This document shows positions 7,875 to 15,232 of a stretch of DNA of 64,000 bases, in pieces. The first letter of the stretch is position 1. Each line of letters begins with the position of its first letter. A model generated the notes under the pieces. That model did no database searches. It was given only the letters and a program-made list of their open reading frames with translations, and was not told the DNA's origin. Both the position numbers and the translations under genes were made by a program. The stretch lies in the NCBI RefSeq assembly GCF_001905385.1, contig NZ_LIPF01000016.1, forward strand, positions 27,835 to 91,834. Direction: 5' to 3'. Source of the stretch: Streptomyces sp. CB02414 (lineage in GTDB: Bacteria > Actinomycetota > Actinomycetes > Streptomycetales > Streptomycetaceae).

Positions 7875-8192
7875 TCAGCCGGTCGGTCGGTTCAGCAGGG
7901 GAACCACGACCTGACGCGCAGTTGCCGCCTCGCCCAGACGGAAGAACTTCACCTGCCCCATGGTGTGGGTGCACTCCAGGTAGCCGGCCGCCTCGAGCTC
8001 GCGCCGTGCCCGGGAGAAGTGCGGTGCGGGTACGCCGATCAGCTCGGCCAGCTCGGCCGCGGTGCGCTCGACGCTGTTGTCCAGGCCGCCCAGGATCGCG
8101 TAGGTCATCAGCACGTTCTGCTTCAGGTGCGAGAGATCGCTTATGCGCGCCTGCAGGGCTTCGAGCTCTGGGTATGGACTGTTGCGTGCCAT
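7875..8192 (-). CDS. Small winged-helix protein, module 1 gene B
   Basis: A 105-residue protein starting at ATG 8192, 2 bp after the stop of gene A, so the two are translationally linked. Residues 25-90 form a winged helix (VERTAAELAELIGVPAPHFS, then RARRELEAAGYLECTHTMG and a beta-wing VKFFRL). It is a clear paralogue of the gene at 10596 (TPPVLSRTRKELLEAGWLEV there against APHFSRARRELEAAGYLEC here). The duplicated arrangement next to helically phased repeats suggests a DNA-binding role in replication or copy control. No database family is recalled, so function is inference. Confidence 0.8.
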   Translation of the reverse strand: MARNSPYPELEALQARISDLSHLKQNVLMTYAILGGLDNSVERTAAELAELIGVPAPHFSRARRELEAAGYLECTHTMGQVKFFRLGEAATARQVVVPLLNRPTG

Positions 8193-8194
8193 GG

Positions 8195-8680
8195 TCAGGC
8201 CCTTCGTCGCTGCGCCGGACGGCCCGGCAGGGTCGGCAGGTGGTAGGCGGCTGCCTCTTCAGATTGTTCCCGTCCGGAGAGACTGGAGACGATGTGCGGA
8301 GTCACCCGGTACTTGATGGTCCGGCCGATCACATCGGCCACCAGGAGCATCTTGTGCTCGGCGAGCTTCTTGGCCATCCTCCTCGTCGCCTGCGGGGTCA
8401 GTCCGAGGAAGTCGGCGGCCTCCACTGCTGTGGCACCACCCTTCCCGTTGTACGTCATGATCCCGCAGTAGAAGAACAGCCGAAACTCGTTACCGGTGAT
8501 TCCTGAATCCGCCGCGAGCATGGCGAGGACTCGTTCGAAGCTGAACTGCCCGTGCCGTCCGCCGAAGGCGTAGGACCGGCGTGGGGCGCCCTCGTCCTCT
8601 GGTTCCAGCAGCTCGTGGACCTCACCAGTCGCGGTGTTGACCAGCGCACGGCTGCGTCCACTGCGCCCCTGATTTGGCAC
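8195..8680 (-). CDS. Winged-helix protein, module 1 gene A (replication-initiator-like)
   Basis: A 161-residue protein with GTG start at 8680 and AGGGG upstream. The N-terminal stretch LVNTATGEVHELLE matches LVDQDTGEFEEVHR in the paralogue at 10919; this short beta segment before a winged helix is also seen at the start of some plasmid replication proteins. A helix-turn-helix follows near residues 90-125 (TAVEAADFLGLTPQATRRMA, then KKLAEHKMLLVADVIGRTIK). Directly upstream lie 56-bp and 22-bp tandem repeats, the organisation of an iteron-regulated rep gene. The protein is much shorter than classical Rep proteins and has no catalytic motif that I can see. A replication role is inference. Confidence 0.78.
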   Translation of the reverse strand: MPNQGRSGRSRALVNTATGEVHELLEPEDEGAPRRSYAFGGRHGQFSFERVLAMLAADSGITGNEFRLFFYCGIMTYNGKGGATAVEAADFLGLTPQATRRMAKKLAEHKMLLVADVIGRTIKYRVTPHIVSSLSGREQSEEAAAYHLPTLPGRPAQRRRA

Positions 8681-8732
8681 TTGCGACCCCTGACCTGGGC
8701 TTTGTCTCTGACACCGGCGACATTACCACTGG

Positions 8733-8922
8733 CGACATGTCGTGTGGGGTAACCGAAGGAACCCGGCGTTTCCTTCACATACCCGTACCGACATGTCGCT
8801 GAGGGTCGTCGAAGGAATCCTGAGGTTCCTTCGACGACCTACTGCGTCATGTCGCCATAGGTCGTCGAGGGAACCGCCCAGTTCCCTCGATGACCACTGA
8901 CGACATGACCACTGACGACATG
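8733..8922. repeat. 56-bp tandem repeats with dyads upstream of module 1
   Basis: The palindrome CGACATGTCG starts at 8733 and 8789 and, with changes, at 8845 and 8901: an exact 56-bp period. Between them lie inverted repeats of related sequence: 8747-8761/8770-8784, 8804-8817/8826-8839 (14 bp perfect) and 8860-8873/8882-8895 (one mismatch). A 15-bp direct repeat (ACCACTGACGACATG, twice) closes the array. The arrangement looks like an origin or centromere-type site. Confidence 0.85.
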
Positions 8923-8924
8923 TA

Positions 8925-9010
8925 TCGGCATCCTAGAGTGCTCATATCGGCATCTCAGAGTGCCGATATGAGCATCCCAGGATGCCGATATCGGCATCCC
9001 TCGGTACCGA
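8925..9010. repeat. Four 22-bp iterons of module 1
   Basis: Four 20-bp quasi-palindromes start at 8925, 8947, 8969 and 8991, each separated by the dinucleotide TA, giving an exact 22-bp period (two helical turns). A representative unit is TCGGCATCTCAGAGTGCCGA. All copies therefore face the same side of the helix, as expected for iterons bound by an initiator dimer. Confidence 0.88.
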
Positions 9011-9021
9011 TCCACCAGGTG

Positions 9022-9063
9022 TTTCCGCAGGTCAAAGCGTCGCGGAGGCTACGCACTCTCCAT
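9022..9063 (+). other. Conserved non-coding block of module 1
   Basis: About 42 bp beginning TTCCGCAGGTCA and ending GGCTACGCACTCTCCAT are closely matched at 11682-11723, at the same place relative to the module 2 iterons. Conservation at the nucleotide level without a shared reading frame suggests a promoter or origin element. The rest of 9064-9394 shows no convincing gene; a stretch GGGGTGCCCCTCTGCCCGTA is also echoed near 11758. Confidence 0.6.
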
Positions 9064-9394
9064 ACAGGGGAAGGAACCCTGCAAAGGAACCCTCCGTACG
9101 GGATGCCCTGCGGTACTCGCGCAAGCGCTCCGTTCCTCGGGGTGCCCCTCTGCCCGTAGGTTCTCCTCAGCTCGGTGCCACTTTCCGAGCTCGGCGGTTA
9201 CACAGCGTGGCTGAGGTTCGGGGTGGGTTCTCAGGCATACGCGCGCCGGCTCGGGAGTCTGCAGGTATCGCCCTGGCTGGCTTTCGCTGGCTGAGGGTGT
9301 CTGAGCGCGATGGTTGGCAACGCAAGGCAGTGGTCGGGAAAGCCGGGAAGCCCGCCCGGCGTACTTCTGGAGTCCGTCGCTAGGCTCCGGGTCC

Positions 9395-9760
9395 ATGATC
9401 AGTCATACGGGGTTCACCTGCGGGTGCTGCGGGGCCCGTCATCCGGAGCTGCCGATGAACTACACGGCCGTTGCTCCCGCTGTGTGGGATCCGGCTTTCG
9501 CCGATGCCGACGACTGCCTGCTGACCGCGGATCAGTGTGTGGTCCTCGGTCAGCACTACTTCGTCAAAGGTCTGATCGAGATACCCGTCAGCGGCAGTGA
9601 CGAGGTGTTCTCCTGGGGGGTCTGGGTCTCGCTCAGCCGAGAGAGCTTCTCCCGGGCCTGGGATCTGTGGGACAGGCCCGGCCGTGAGTCCGAGGAGCCG
9701 TACTTCGGCTCGCGTCGGCCGTACTCCACGCCCGCAACGGCGAGCAGCAGTAATGGCTGA
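9395..9760 (+). pseudogene. DUF2199-family protein, C-terminally truncated
   Basis: The 121-residue product from ATG 9395 begins FTCGCCGARHPELPMNY, the CxxCG...H..LPM signature of DUF2199, and continues with EIPVSGSDEVFSWGVWVSLS, also typical. Family members run to about 160 residues, with PYFGWL leading into a further conserved segment; here PYFGSRRPYSTPATASSSNG ends the reading frame, so the C-terminal third is lost. DUF2199 has no known biochemical role. The stop overlaps the start of the next gene by 8 bp. Confidence 0.75.
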
Positions 9761-10415
9761 CCGGCCCGTATCGTCCGTCCCGGTCGCGCCCGCCGGCCTG
9801 AGCCGCAGAGCCCAGTGGTTCATCGAGACGGAAGGCGTCCGCGTCTGCCGGCGGGACGTCGCACGACACCGCGACGTATGGCTGGGGCACGGGATTCCTG
9901 TCGCGGAGATCGACCGAGCCGCTGCCTTCCAGGACCGCTGGGGCGGCCTCGCCCTGCCACCGGCTCCGTTCTACGAGGGCGGTCCGCGCGTCTTGGCCGC
10001 CGGCTGTCCCTCGGGGACGCCTACGCAAGGCTGGTCGTTCCGGGCAGGGGACTGCCGGGTGTCCATGGCTTACGGATTCATGATCGGCCCCGACGGTGCG
10101 TTCGGCATCGACGCCGACCGCTGGACACCCCTGCATGCCAGCACAGACGGATGGGTGGAAGCCCTGGCCCTCGCCGCCCATGCCCGCCGGTGGGCCACGA
10201 CCGTCACGAGGGTCAAGCGCGAGGCCGTCGACTCACTGGATCTCGGCGGATTCGAGCCGGTCCCCGAAGTACAAGGAGTGACCGACACCTGGTGGCGGGG
10301 CAAGGACTCCCTCATCGCCGTGTACCGGGGTGAGGCCGAGGGCCTTGACGCTCCGCAATGCCTCGAAGCGCACGTCTACAGCGGCCTCGACGAGTGGGGC
10401 CTCTACGGCGGCTGA
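9753..10415 (+). CDS. Hypothetical protein, 220 residues
   Basis: The start is ATG 9753, overlapping the end of the DUF2199 remnant. The protein is soluble, with no signal peptide or membrane segment, and rich in Trp and Gly (YGFMIGPDGAFGIDADRW, STDGWVEALALAAHARRWAT). The pattern, with many aromatic residues in a mixed alpha/beta chain, recalls SUKH-like proteins common in this window, but I see no decisive motif and do not assign a family. It lies between the two replicon-like modules and ends 68 bp before palindrome copy 3. Confidence 0.6.
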   Translation: MADRPVSSVPVAPAGLSRRAQWFIETEGVRVCRRDVARHRDVWLGHGIPVAEIDRAAAFQDRWGGLALPPAPFYEGGPRVLAAGCPSGTPTQGWSFRAGDCRVSMAYGFMIGPDGAFGIDADRWTPLHASTDGWVEALALAAHARRWATTVTRVKREAVDSLDLGGFEPVPEVQGVTDTWWRGKDSLIAVYRGEAEGLDAPQCLEAHVYSGLDEWGLYGG

Positions 10416-10483
10416 CCCACGGGCACCGGACCTGGGCACCTGTGACCTGCTGGACAGCCGATCCAAGCTGCTCCCGGCACCGG

Positions 10484-10502
10484 ATTATCACGCCGTGATA
10501 CT
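10484..10502. repeat. Dispersed 19-bp palindrome, copy 3
   Basis: The third copy reads ATTATCACGCCGTGATACT, one change from copies 1 and 2. It lies 93 bp beyond the last gene of module 2 and shares the right flank GCCTGCCGC with copy 2. The position mirrors copy 2 below module 1. Confidence 0.8.
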
Positions 10503-10553
10503 TGCCTGCCGCGGTAGATACGTGAAGTCCCCGCTGCTTCACTCATGGAGAAA

Positions 10554-10577
10554 CGATCCGACTCCAGAGTCGGATCG
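10554..10577. promoter_or_regulatory. Iteron-like inverted repeat downstream of module 2
   Basis: Eleven-bp arms CGATCCGACTC and GAGTCGGATCG flank CA. It is the same half-site as the module 2 iterons and the 7717-7748 repeat and begins 18 bp beyond the stop of gene B2. Part of the flanking sequence (GGAGAAACGATCC) is shared with the module 1 copy. Confidence 0.75.
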
Positions 10578-10595
10578 CCTCACGGCATCGCCCCT

Positions 10596-10919
10596 TCAGC
10601 TGCCGACGGCTCGCAGGTGACGTCCGGCCTGACCTCGGTCCTCGAACAGTGCCGGGTTGAGCCGGTAGTGCTTGGCGCTTCCCACACTGCCGGTCACCTC
10701 CAGCCAGCCCGCCTCGAGCAGTTCCTTGCGGGTCCGGGAGAGCACCGGTGGCGTCATGCCCGCCGTGGCGGCCAGCGTGCTGGCCTTGATCATCACCGTT
10801 CCGTCGGGACGCTGCTCCGAGGACGCGTAGAGCATGACGACGATGCGCTGGTTCGGGCTGAGGACCCGCCCGGTCTTCTTCAGCAGGTACTGCACGTCTG
10901 CCGCGTCGTGAATCCTCAT
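10596..10919 (-). CDS. Small winged-helix protein, module 2 gene B
   Basis: A 107-residue protein with ATG at 10919 overlapping the TGA of gene A2 by one base, so translation is coupled. It contains a winged helix (MIKASTLAATAGMTPPVLSR, then TRKELLEAGWLEVTGSVGS and wing KHYRL) and is the paralogue of the gene at 7875. Longer starts up to 11048 read into gene A2 and are not needed. The function is unknown; a partner of the A protein in binding the adjacent repeats is the simplest inference. Confidence 0.8.
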   Translation of the reverse strand: MRIHDAADVQYLLKKTGRVLSPNQRIVVMLYASSEQRPDGTVMIKASTLAATAGMTPPVLSRTRKELLEAGWLEVTGSVGSAKHYRLNPALFEDRGQAGRHLRAVGS

Positions 10920-11398
10920 CAGGCCTCGCCCTTCTTCCCACGCCGACGGACACGGGGCTCGCGCACCTTGGTCTCCGGAGGGTTCCAGTCCTTCACGGCC
11001 TCGCGGTGGGCGAAGCCGGTACCGATGAATGCAAGGTAGGGCGTGCACCTGTAGAAGGTGGTCCGCCCGAGCCCGCCCGCCTCGACAAGCAGCCGAGCCC
11101 GCTTGAGCACTTTCACCGCTCTCGACAGAGCATCAGGGCTCATGCCCAATTCCTCAGCGATGGCGGAGCCCGTACGCATGACGGCTTCCTCGCTCGTCTC
11201 CGTGGCGAACCAGTACCAGACGAGGACGCGAAACTCCCGGTCGGTCAGACCCGAGGCCGCCGAGGCGAGTTCCCGGCCCTTGCGGATGCCCACGTTGATG
11301 TGAGCCCCGTCGAACGCGTAGTTGGCGCGGTGTACCTCCTCGAACTCTCCCGTGTCCTGATCGACCAGGGCGAGGATCTTTCGCGCCTGCTCTGCCAT
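10919..11398 (-). CDS. Winged-helix protein, module 2 gene A (replication-initiator-like)
   Basis: A 159-residue protein starting at ATG 11398. The first residues LALVDQDTGEFEEVHR align with those of the module 1 paralogue. A helix-turn-helix spans roughly residues 75-110 (GSAIAEELGMSPDALSRAVK, then VLKRARLLVEAGGLGRTTFY), and the C-terminus is strongly basic (EPRVRRRGKKGEA). Five phased iterons lie 168-269 bp upstream. The arrangement gene A, gene B, then iteron-like repeat and palindrome is the same as in module 1. I infer an iteron-binding replication or copy-control protein; no enzymatic motif is visible. Confidence 0.78.
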   Translation of the reverse strand: MAEQARKILALVDQDTGEFEEVHRANYAFDGAHINVGIRKGRELASAASGLTDREFRVLVWYWFATETSEEAVMRTGSAIAEELGMSPDALSRAVKVLKRARLLVEAGGLGRTTFYRCTPYLAFIGTGFAHREAVKDWNPPETKVREPRVRRRGKKGEA

Positions 11399-11456
11399 GT
11401 GGGGGCCGTCCCTGCACGTCGGTATGGGGGCGGTAGGCGATCAGCCTTTGGGGAAC

Positions 11457-11567
11457 GGATCACTTACCGGGAAGAGCATTACCACATTGCTAAGCGATCC
11501 CGCTGCTCAGTCGGATCGGTGTGCGATGTGCACAGAGGGCGAGTGTGTGCACATAGCTAAGTGATCC
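11457..11567. repeat. GCTAAGYGATCC repeats between gene A2 and its iterons
   Basis: Three related 12-mers lie here: GGATCACTTACC (11457-11468, inverted), GCTAAGCGATCC (11489-11500) and GCTAAGTGATCC (11556-11567, running into the first iteron). A TGTGCAC dyad pair lies between them (about 11527-11553). They fit a promoter or operator region for gene A2. Confidence 0.6.
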
Positions 11568-11667
11568 GACTCCAGAGTCGGGTCAATCCGATCCTGGAGT
11601 CGGGTTGACCCGACTCTGGAATCGGGTAACCCGACTCCAGGATCGGCATACCCGATCCTGGAGTCGG
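11566..11667. repeat. Five phased iterons of module 2
   Basis: Five 16-bp quasi-palindromes of consensus CCGAYYCHRGRRTCGG begin at 11566, 11588, 11610, 11631 and 11652, spaced 22, 22, 21 and 21 bp, that is two helical turns each. The same site occurs singly at 7717-7748 and 10554-10577. Such arrays are typical of plasmid replication origins controlled by an initiator. Confidence 0.9.
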
Positions 11668-11681
11668 ATCGCCAAACGCGA

Positions 11682-11723
11682 TTCCGCAGGTCAGAGGCGT
11701 CTTCGGGGCTACGCTCTCTTCAT
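11682..11723 (+). other. Conserved non-coding block of module 2
   Basis: This stretch (TTCCGCAGGTCAGAGGCGTC to GGCTACGCTCTCTTCAT) corresponds to 9022-9063 in module 1. It starts 15 bp after the last iteron in the same relative position. A rightward promoter or an unwinding element is possible. Confidence 0.6.
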
Positions 11724-11725
11724 GC

Positions 11726-12007
11726 ATGAAAGTGCCCAAGGTCTCGCATCCGTCGGGGCCCCTCATGCCCGTCGGGACCTCCGGTCCTCGCGCGTGTCGC
11801 ACACGGGCCGTCATTGACGCGCGGGTCGATCGGGGCTCAGCTGGCATAGCAGCAGGAAGGCGTGGCTGGTCAGGTCTGTGGCTGAGGTGGCACACGCGCG
11901 CCTGGACGGTCGGCGCCCTCGCCGTCGTGGCGGGCTGGTTCGTGGCTGGGGTGTTCATGTGGTTCGGGGCGGGACTTCGACGACAGCACTGGGTACTCAC
12001 CCACTGA
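11726..12007 (+). CDS. Possible small membrane protein
   Basis: An open frame of 93 residues follows the conserved block. Its C-terminal half carries one hydrophobic segment (AWTVGALAVVAGWFVAGVFM) between basic stretches, but the N-terminal half is Pro/Arg-rich and looks non-coding. The matching region of module 1 does not conserve the frame. It may be a real single-pass protein with a later start, or chance. Confidence 0.3.
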   Translation: MKVPKVSHPSGPLMPVGTSGPRACRTRAVIDARVDRGSAGIAAGRRGWSGLWLRWHTRAWTVGALAVVAGWFVAGVFMWFGAGLRRQHWVLTH

Positions 12008-12419
12008 GGCAACAACGGCCGGGACCCTGTGAGTACTGAGGGAGTTCTGGACGTGTGGCAGTCTGCGTCGATGACTGACCTCGTACGCGCCTGGGAACGC
12101 GTCGATGCCTGCCTGGCTACTGAAGGGTCTCCTCGGGGGGCGGGTGGGTGCACTGGTCAGTGTGAAGTTGATCTACTTGGACACCACCAAGGCCGACTGA
12201 GCGTCTACATCAGCGTCACGTCGTTGAGGCCGGGAGTCACCGCGCGGTGATTCCCGGCCCATCCCTGTTGTGAGAACGGTGTCCTCAGTTGAACCTTCGA
12301 GCCCGGCTGCGTACCAGCCTCCTCGCCCACGCTGCCCAAGACATACCCGCAGCACGCCGCGCCGAAGCCGCCTGCACCGCGGTCTCCGCACTCGTCCCCG
12401 CTCAGGAGTGCTGGTAGAC
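12008..12419. other. Stretch with no convincing gene
   Basis: Apart from the palindrome at 12228-12259 I see only a weak 73-codon frame (12029-12250) with no recognisable features. The sequence from 12280 on has scattered open codons but no start with a ribosome site before 12420. Confidence 0.5.
12228..12259. terminator. 32-bp palindrome, possible hairpin
   Basis: Sixteen-bp arms (12228-12243 and 12244-12259) match at 15 of 16 positions and have no spacer. It could terminate transcription in either direction, or be a binding site. There is no T-tract. Confidence 0.55.
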
Positions 12420-13112
12420 GTGCGAACGACAGTCATCGACCGCCTGACGAGCAGCCCCGTCGCCGCACTTCTGGCCCTGGCCGGAGTCGCCGCCGGCGTC
12501 CTGGTCGGCCACGGCGGCCTCGATACGGTGGTCGGCTGCGGAATCCCCAGCGACAGCCACCCCTCCCGGACAGCGGAGGACTGGGTCGCCAACGCCGATC
12601 ACGTCGTCGTGGCCACACCGACAGCCGAACAGGACACCAACCGGCGCAACTTCGCCAAGGGCCCCATCCAGTACCGGACCGACCGAGCGGTGACCTTCCG
12701 CGCGGACAAGGTCCTCTGGTCGTCCCCAAGCCCCCGGCAGCAGATCGGGCAGGACTTCGACATGGTGAGCGCCGGCTGGAACGTCTACCGCGACAGCGGC
12801 AAGCGCACCAAGCGAACGACCGCTGCGGCTCCCCGCCTCGAACCCGGCCACACCTACCTCCTCGCCCTGCGATGGGCCTCCGGGCAGTGGGTAGTGCTCG
12901 GAGAAGGCGCCGCCGTCCCCTTCGACGACCAGACCGTCGGACAAGGAGAATGGTGCGGACGCACCTTGAGCAAGGAGGATGTCGCCCGCGGCGAACGCTT
13001 CTCCCGCAAGGACGATCACAGCCTCGAGAAGGCGGTACACGGCCAGGACGAACAGGCCGTCACCCGAGAACTCGAACGGGCCAGGACCGAATCGCGGGCA
13101 AGAGGACGCTGA
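12420..13112 (+). CDS. Membrane-anchored or secreted hypothetical protein
   Basis: The chosen GTG at 12420 follows AGGAG (12404-12408) and gives a 230-residue protein beginning MRTTVIDRLTSSPVAALLAL, with a hydrophobic run to about residue 30 (AGVAAGVLVG). This fits a signal peptide or an N-terminal anchor, leaving a soluble domain outside the cytoplasm. The body is charged, with an ADHVVVATPTAEQDTNRRNF segment and a C-terminal helix (EQAVTRELERARTESRARGR). Longer starts add Pro/Arg-rich residues that look untranslated. Family not recognised. Confidence 0.65.
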   Translation: MRTTVIDRLTSSPVAALLALAGVAAGVLVGHGGLDTVVGCGIPSDSHPSRTAEDWVANADHVVVATPTAEQDTNRRNFAKGPIQYRTDRAVTFRADKVLWSSPSPRQQIGQDFDMVSAGWNVYRDSGKRTKRTTAAAPRLEPGHTYLLALRWASGQWVVLGEGAAVPFDDQTVGQGEWCGRTLSKEDVARGERFSRKDDHSLEKAVHGQDEQAVTRELERARTESRARGR

Positions 13113-13346
13113 TACACGGGGACGATGCCCCTCAAGGCGGCTCCCTGGGGGTTGGCGCGGGACGCGGGAGGCTCAGGCCGAAGCAGCAGGGCGGCCCACG
13201 CCCCGCCATGGCCGCCCAGAAGACCGACGCGGTTGCGCACCGCGTACCCGGCGGGCCGCTCGCATGCCGCGCCGGCCCGCGAGCACGCGTCAGCCGCTAC
13301 GTCGTCTGGTCGTCCGGTGCATGAACAGGGCCGTCATGATGGGGAC

Positions 13347-13916
13347 GTGGACTACAGCCTTGTCATCGCGGCCGCCCAGGCCGCCGGCCCCTGCCCGGTC
13401 GGTGAAGAACCGGCGTGGGGCCGCCGCGTGCATGCCCTGACCGTCGACCTGCACCTGATCGCCCAGCAGGCGGCGCAGGACATCGACCGCCTGGAGAGTG
13501 CCTCGCGGTTCGTGGCGTTCCTGGAGGAGGTGGAGATCGAGGAGTCCAGCCGCCGGGGACTGCTCACCCTGCGCTCTCCGGCCGGGGACACGGAGCACAT
13601 CCGTACCGAGCAGCAGGAGACCGACCGCGGCCGCGACCTCATCGAGCGGGCCCGCGGCCTGCGGGGCCGGTGGGTGCTGGTCTTCCGGTACAACGAGAAA
13701 GCCTCCGCGACCAAGAGCGTACGCATGCTCGCCCACCTCATGGACCTGGGCGACGGCGCCATCGCCGTGAACCTGGCGAAGAAGATCCTCCTCGACGACG
13801 CCGGCGGCGCCGTCCCCCGGGCACAGGCCGCATGGTCGCAGGCGGGCCTGCCGGACTCCGGGGCCGTCTCCGTCGAGCAACTGCAGCGGGCACGCGCCGA
13901 ACTGCGGGGCGAGTGA
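13347..13916 (+). CDS. Hypothetical soluble protein, 189 residues
   Basis: A GTG at 13347 preceded by GGGG starts MDYSLVIAAAQAAG. The protein is acidic, with an Arg-rich central helix (ETDRGRDLIERARGLRGRW), a beta segment WVLVFRYNE and a region containing KSVRMLAHLMDLGDG. No signal peptide, membrane span or known motif is visible. It reads like a small plasmid-type protein. The frame extends upstream to 13125, but that portion is Pro/Arg-rich and overlaps the previous gene's trailing region. Confidence 0.6.
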   Translation: MDYSLVIAAAQAAGPCPVGEEPAWGRRVHALTVDLHLIAQQAAQDIDRLESASRFVAFLEEVEIEESSRRGLLTLRSPAGDTEHIRTEQQETDRGRDLIERARGLRGRWVLVFRYNEKASATKSVRMLAHLMDLGDGAIAVNLAKKILLDDAGGAVPRAQAAWSQAGLPDSGAVSVEQLQRARAELRGE

Positions 13917-14030
13917 GCAACCTCCGGCGTGGTCTCCGCCGGTGACGAAGAGTTTCCTCCCCGGCTGCCGCCGCCTCAGGCAACGACGTCGCTGAAGCAA
14001 GTGGCGCGGGGCGTTGCACCGTCACATGCC

Positions 14031-14526
14031 TGGCTTTGTCGCCGACCGTTGGATCGTCCTCCAGCGCGGGGCGTCGCCAGCCGGGACGTGCGGAGACGCG
14101 AAGCGGGAAGGGTACTTGGAGGTGGCCTTCCCCTTCAGGGGCGTCCAGGACCCCGACCAGGAGCACGAACCAATCGTGGACTGTATCGCCGTCCCAGAGC
14201 GCCTCCACCGCTGCCACACGGCCGGGAAGAGCGGCGGCCCGGGCTGTGAGCGAGGACAGGTCCAGCGGATCGGGTGGCGTGCGCTGTACGCGGTCTCCCA
14301 GAGCCTCGTATCGCGCGTGGACCACCCGCTCTGCTTCGTGCAGGCCGGCCCCGAGGGGGCGCAGCGCCTCCCAGACGGACCTGACGGCCGACAGCCGGCG
14401 GTCGCGCAGCACTTCGGCATCGACCTCACGGCGGGTCCGTTCGCCCAGGTGGGCCCACCAGCCGCTCACTGGACCACCAGCCGGGAACTCAGCGTGCGCG
14501 TCATGGGTTCGAACGTACGCAGCCAT
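14031..14526 (-). pseudogene. Hypothetical gene, probably truncated at its 3' end
   Basis: Leftward from ATG 14526 about 165 residues look coding (RREVDAEVLRDRRLSAVRSV, AVEALWDGDTVHDWFVLLVG, LQVPFPLRVSARPGWRRP). After about base 14030 the frame continues to 13738 but becomes a string of Pro/Arg antisense to the gene at 13347, so the native end appears to be lost. The protein has no recognisable family. Confidence 0.45.
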
Positions 14527-14584
14527 ACGCCGGGACCGCCACCGCGAACGAGTGGTGCAGGGAGTCCGCGTCGGGCTCAGCGCG

Positions 14585-15232
14585 TCACTTCCGCCAGAAC
14601 AGGTGGTGTACCACCCCGCTCGGGCTGGGGACCACGTCGAGGTGGAAGCGGTCGGTCAGCTCGTCCGGGGACTCCCACAGGCGGGCACCGGAGCCAAGCG
14701 TGATCGATGGGTTCACCACCACGTGCAACGTGTCCACCAGGTCCGCCTCCAGGAAGGCGCGGATGGTCGTGGCGCCGCCACCGACGCGGACGTCCTTGCC
14801 CTGGGCCGCTTCCTTCGCCCTTTCCAGGATCTTGGCGCGGTCGCCGTCGACGAAATGGAAGGTGGTGTCCGACAAGGTGAAGGACGGGCGGGTGTGGTGG
14901 GTCATGACGAAGACCGGAGTGTGGAAGGGAGGCTCGTCGCCCCACCAGCCCTGCCACTCCTCGTTCTCCCAGGGGCCGCGCTGCGGGCCGAACTTGTTGC
15001 GGCCCATGGTCTCGGCGCCGATGTTGTGGTCGTAGTCGCGGATGAAGTAGTCGTCCAGTCCGCGGCTGCCGCCCGGCTCCGTTCGCATCTTCCAGCTGGC
15101 CGTGGCGCCGGCCCAGCTCATCAAGCTCATCGGATCGGCGTGGCCGAAGGGCCGCTCCAGGCTCTGCCCCTCGCCCGCGCCGAATCCGTCGCCCGAGACG
15201 GTGAAATTCTGGACCCGCAGCAACTGCGTCAT
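14585..15232 (-). CDS. RibD C-terminal/dihydrofolate reductase-like protein
   Basis: A 215-residue protein from ATG 15232 (AGCAGGTAGC upstream). It shows the RibD_C pattern: MSLMSWAGATASWKM near residue 40, GRNKFGP, PVFVMTHHTRPS around the middle, then VRVGGGATTIRAFLEADLVD and LHVVVNPSITLGSGARLWES. These bind NADPH and reduce a pyrimidine or pterin-like substrate in relatives; Streptomyces hold many stand-alone copies of unknown substrate. The length fits the family. Confidence 0.88.
   Translation of the reverse strand: MTQLLRVQNFTVSGDGFGAGEGQSLERPFGHADPMSLMSWAGATASWKMRTEPGGSRGLDDYFIRDYDHNIGAETMGRNKFGPQRGPWENEEWQGWWGDEPPFHTPVFVMTHHTRPSFTLSDTTFHFVDGDRAKILERAKEAAQGKDVRVGGGATTIRAFLEADLVDTLHVVVNPSITLGSGARLWESPDELTDRFHLDVVPSPSGVVHHLFWRK

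Noticed and set aside
11557..12153. Leftward frame across the module 2 iterons
   Set aside because: It translates the iterons into ESGYPIPESGQP-like repeats and has no ribosome site; iterons explain the pattern.
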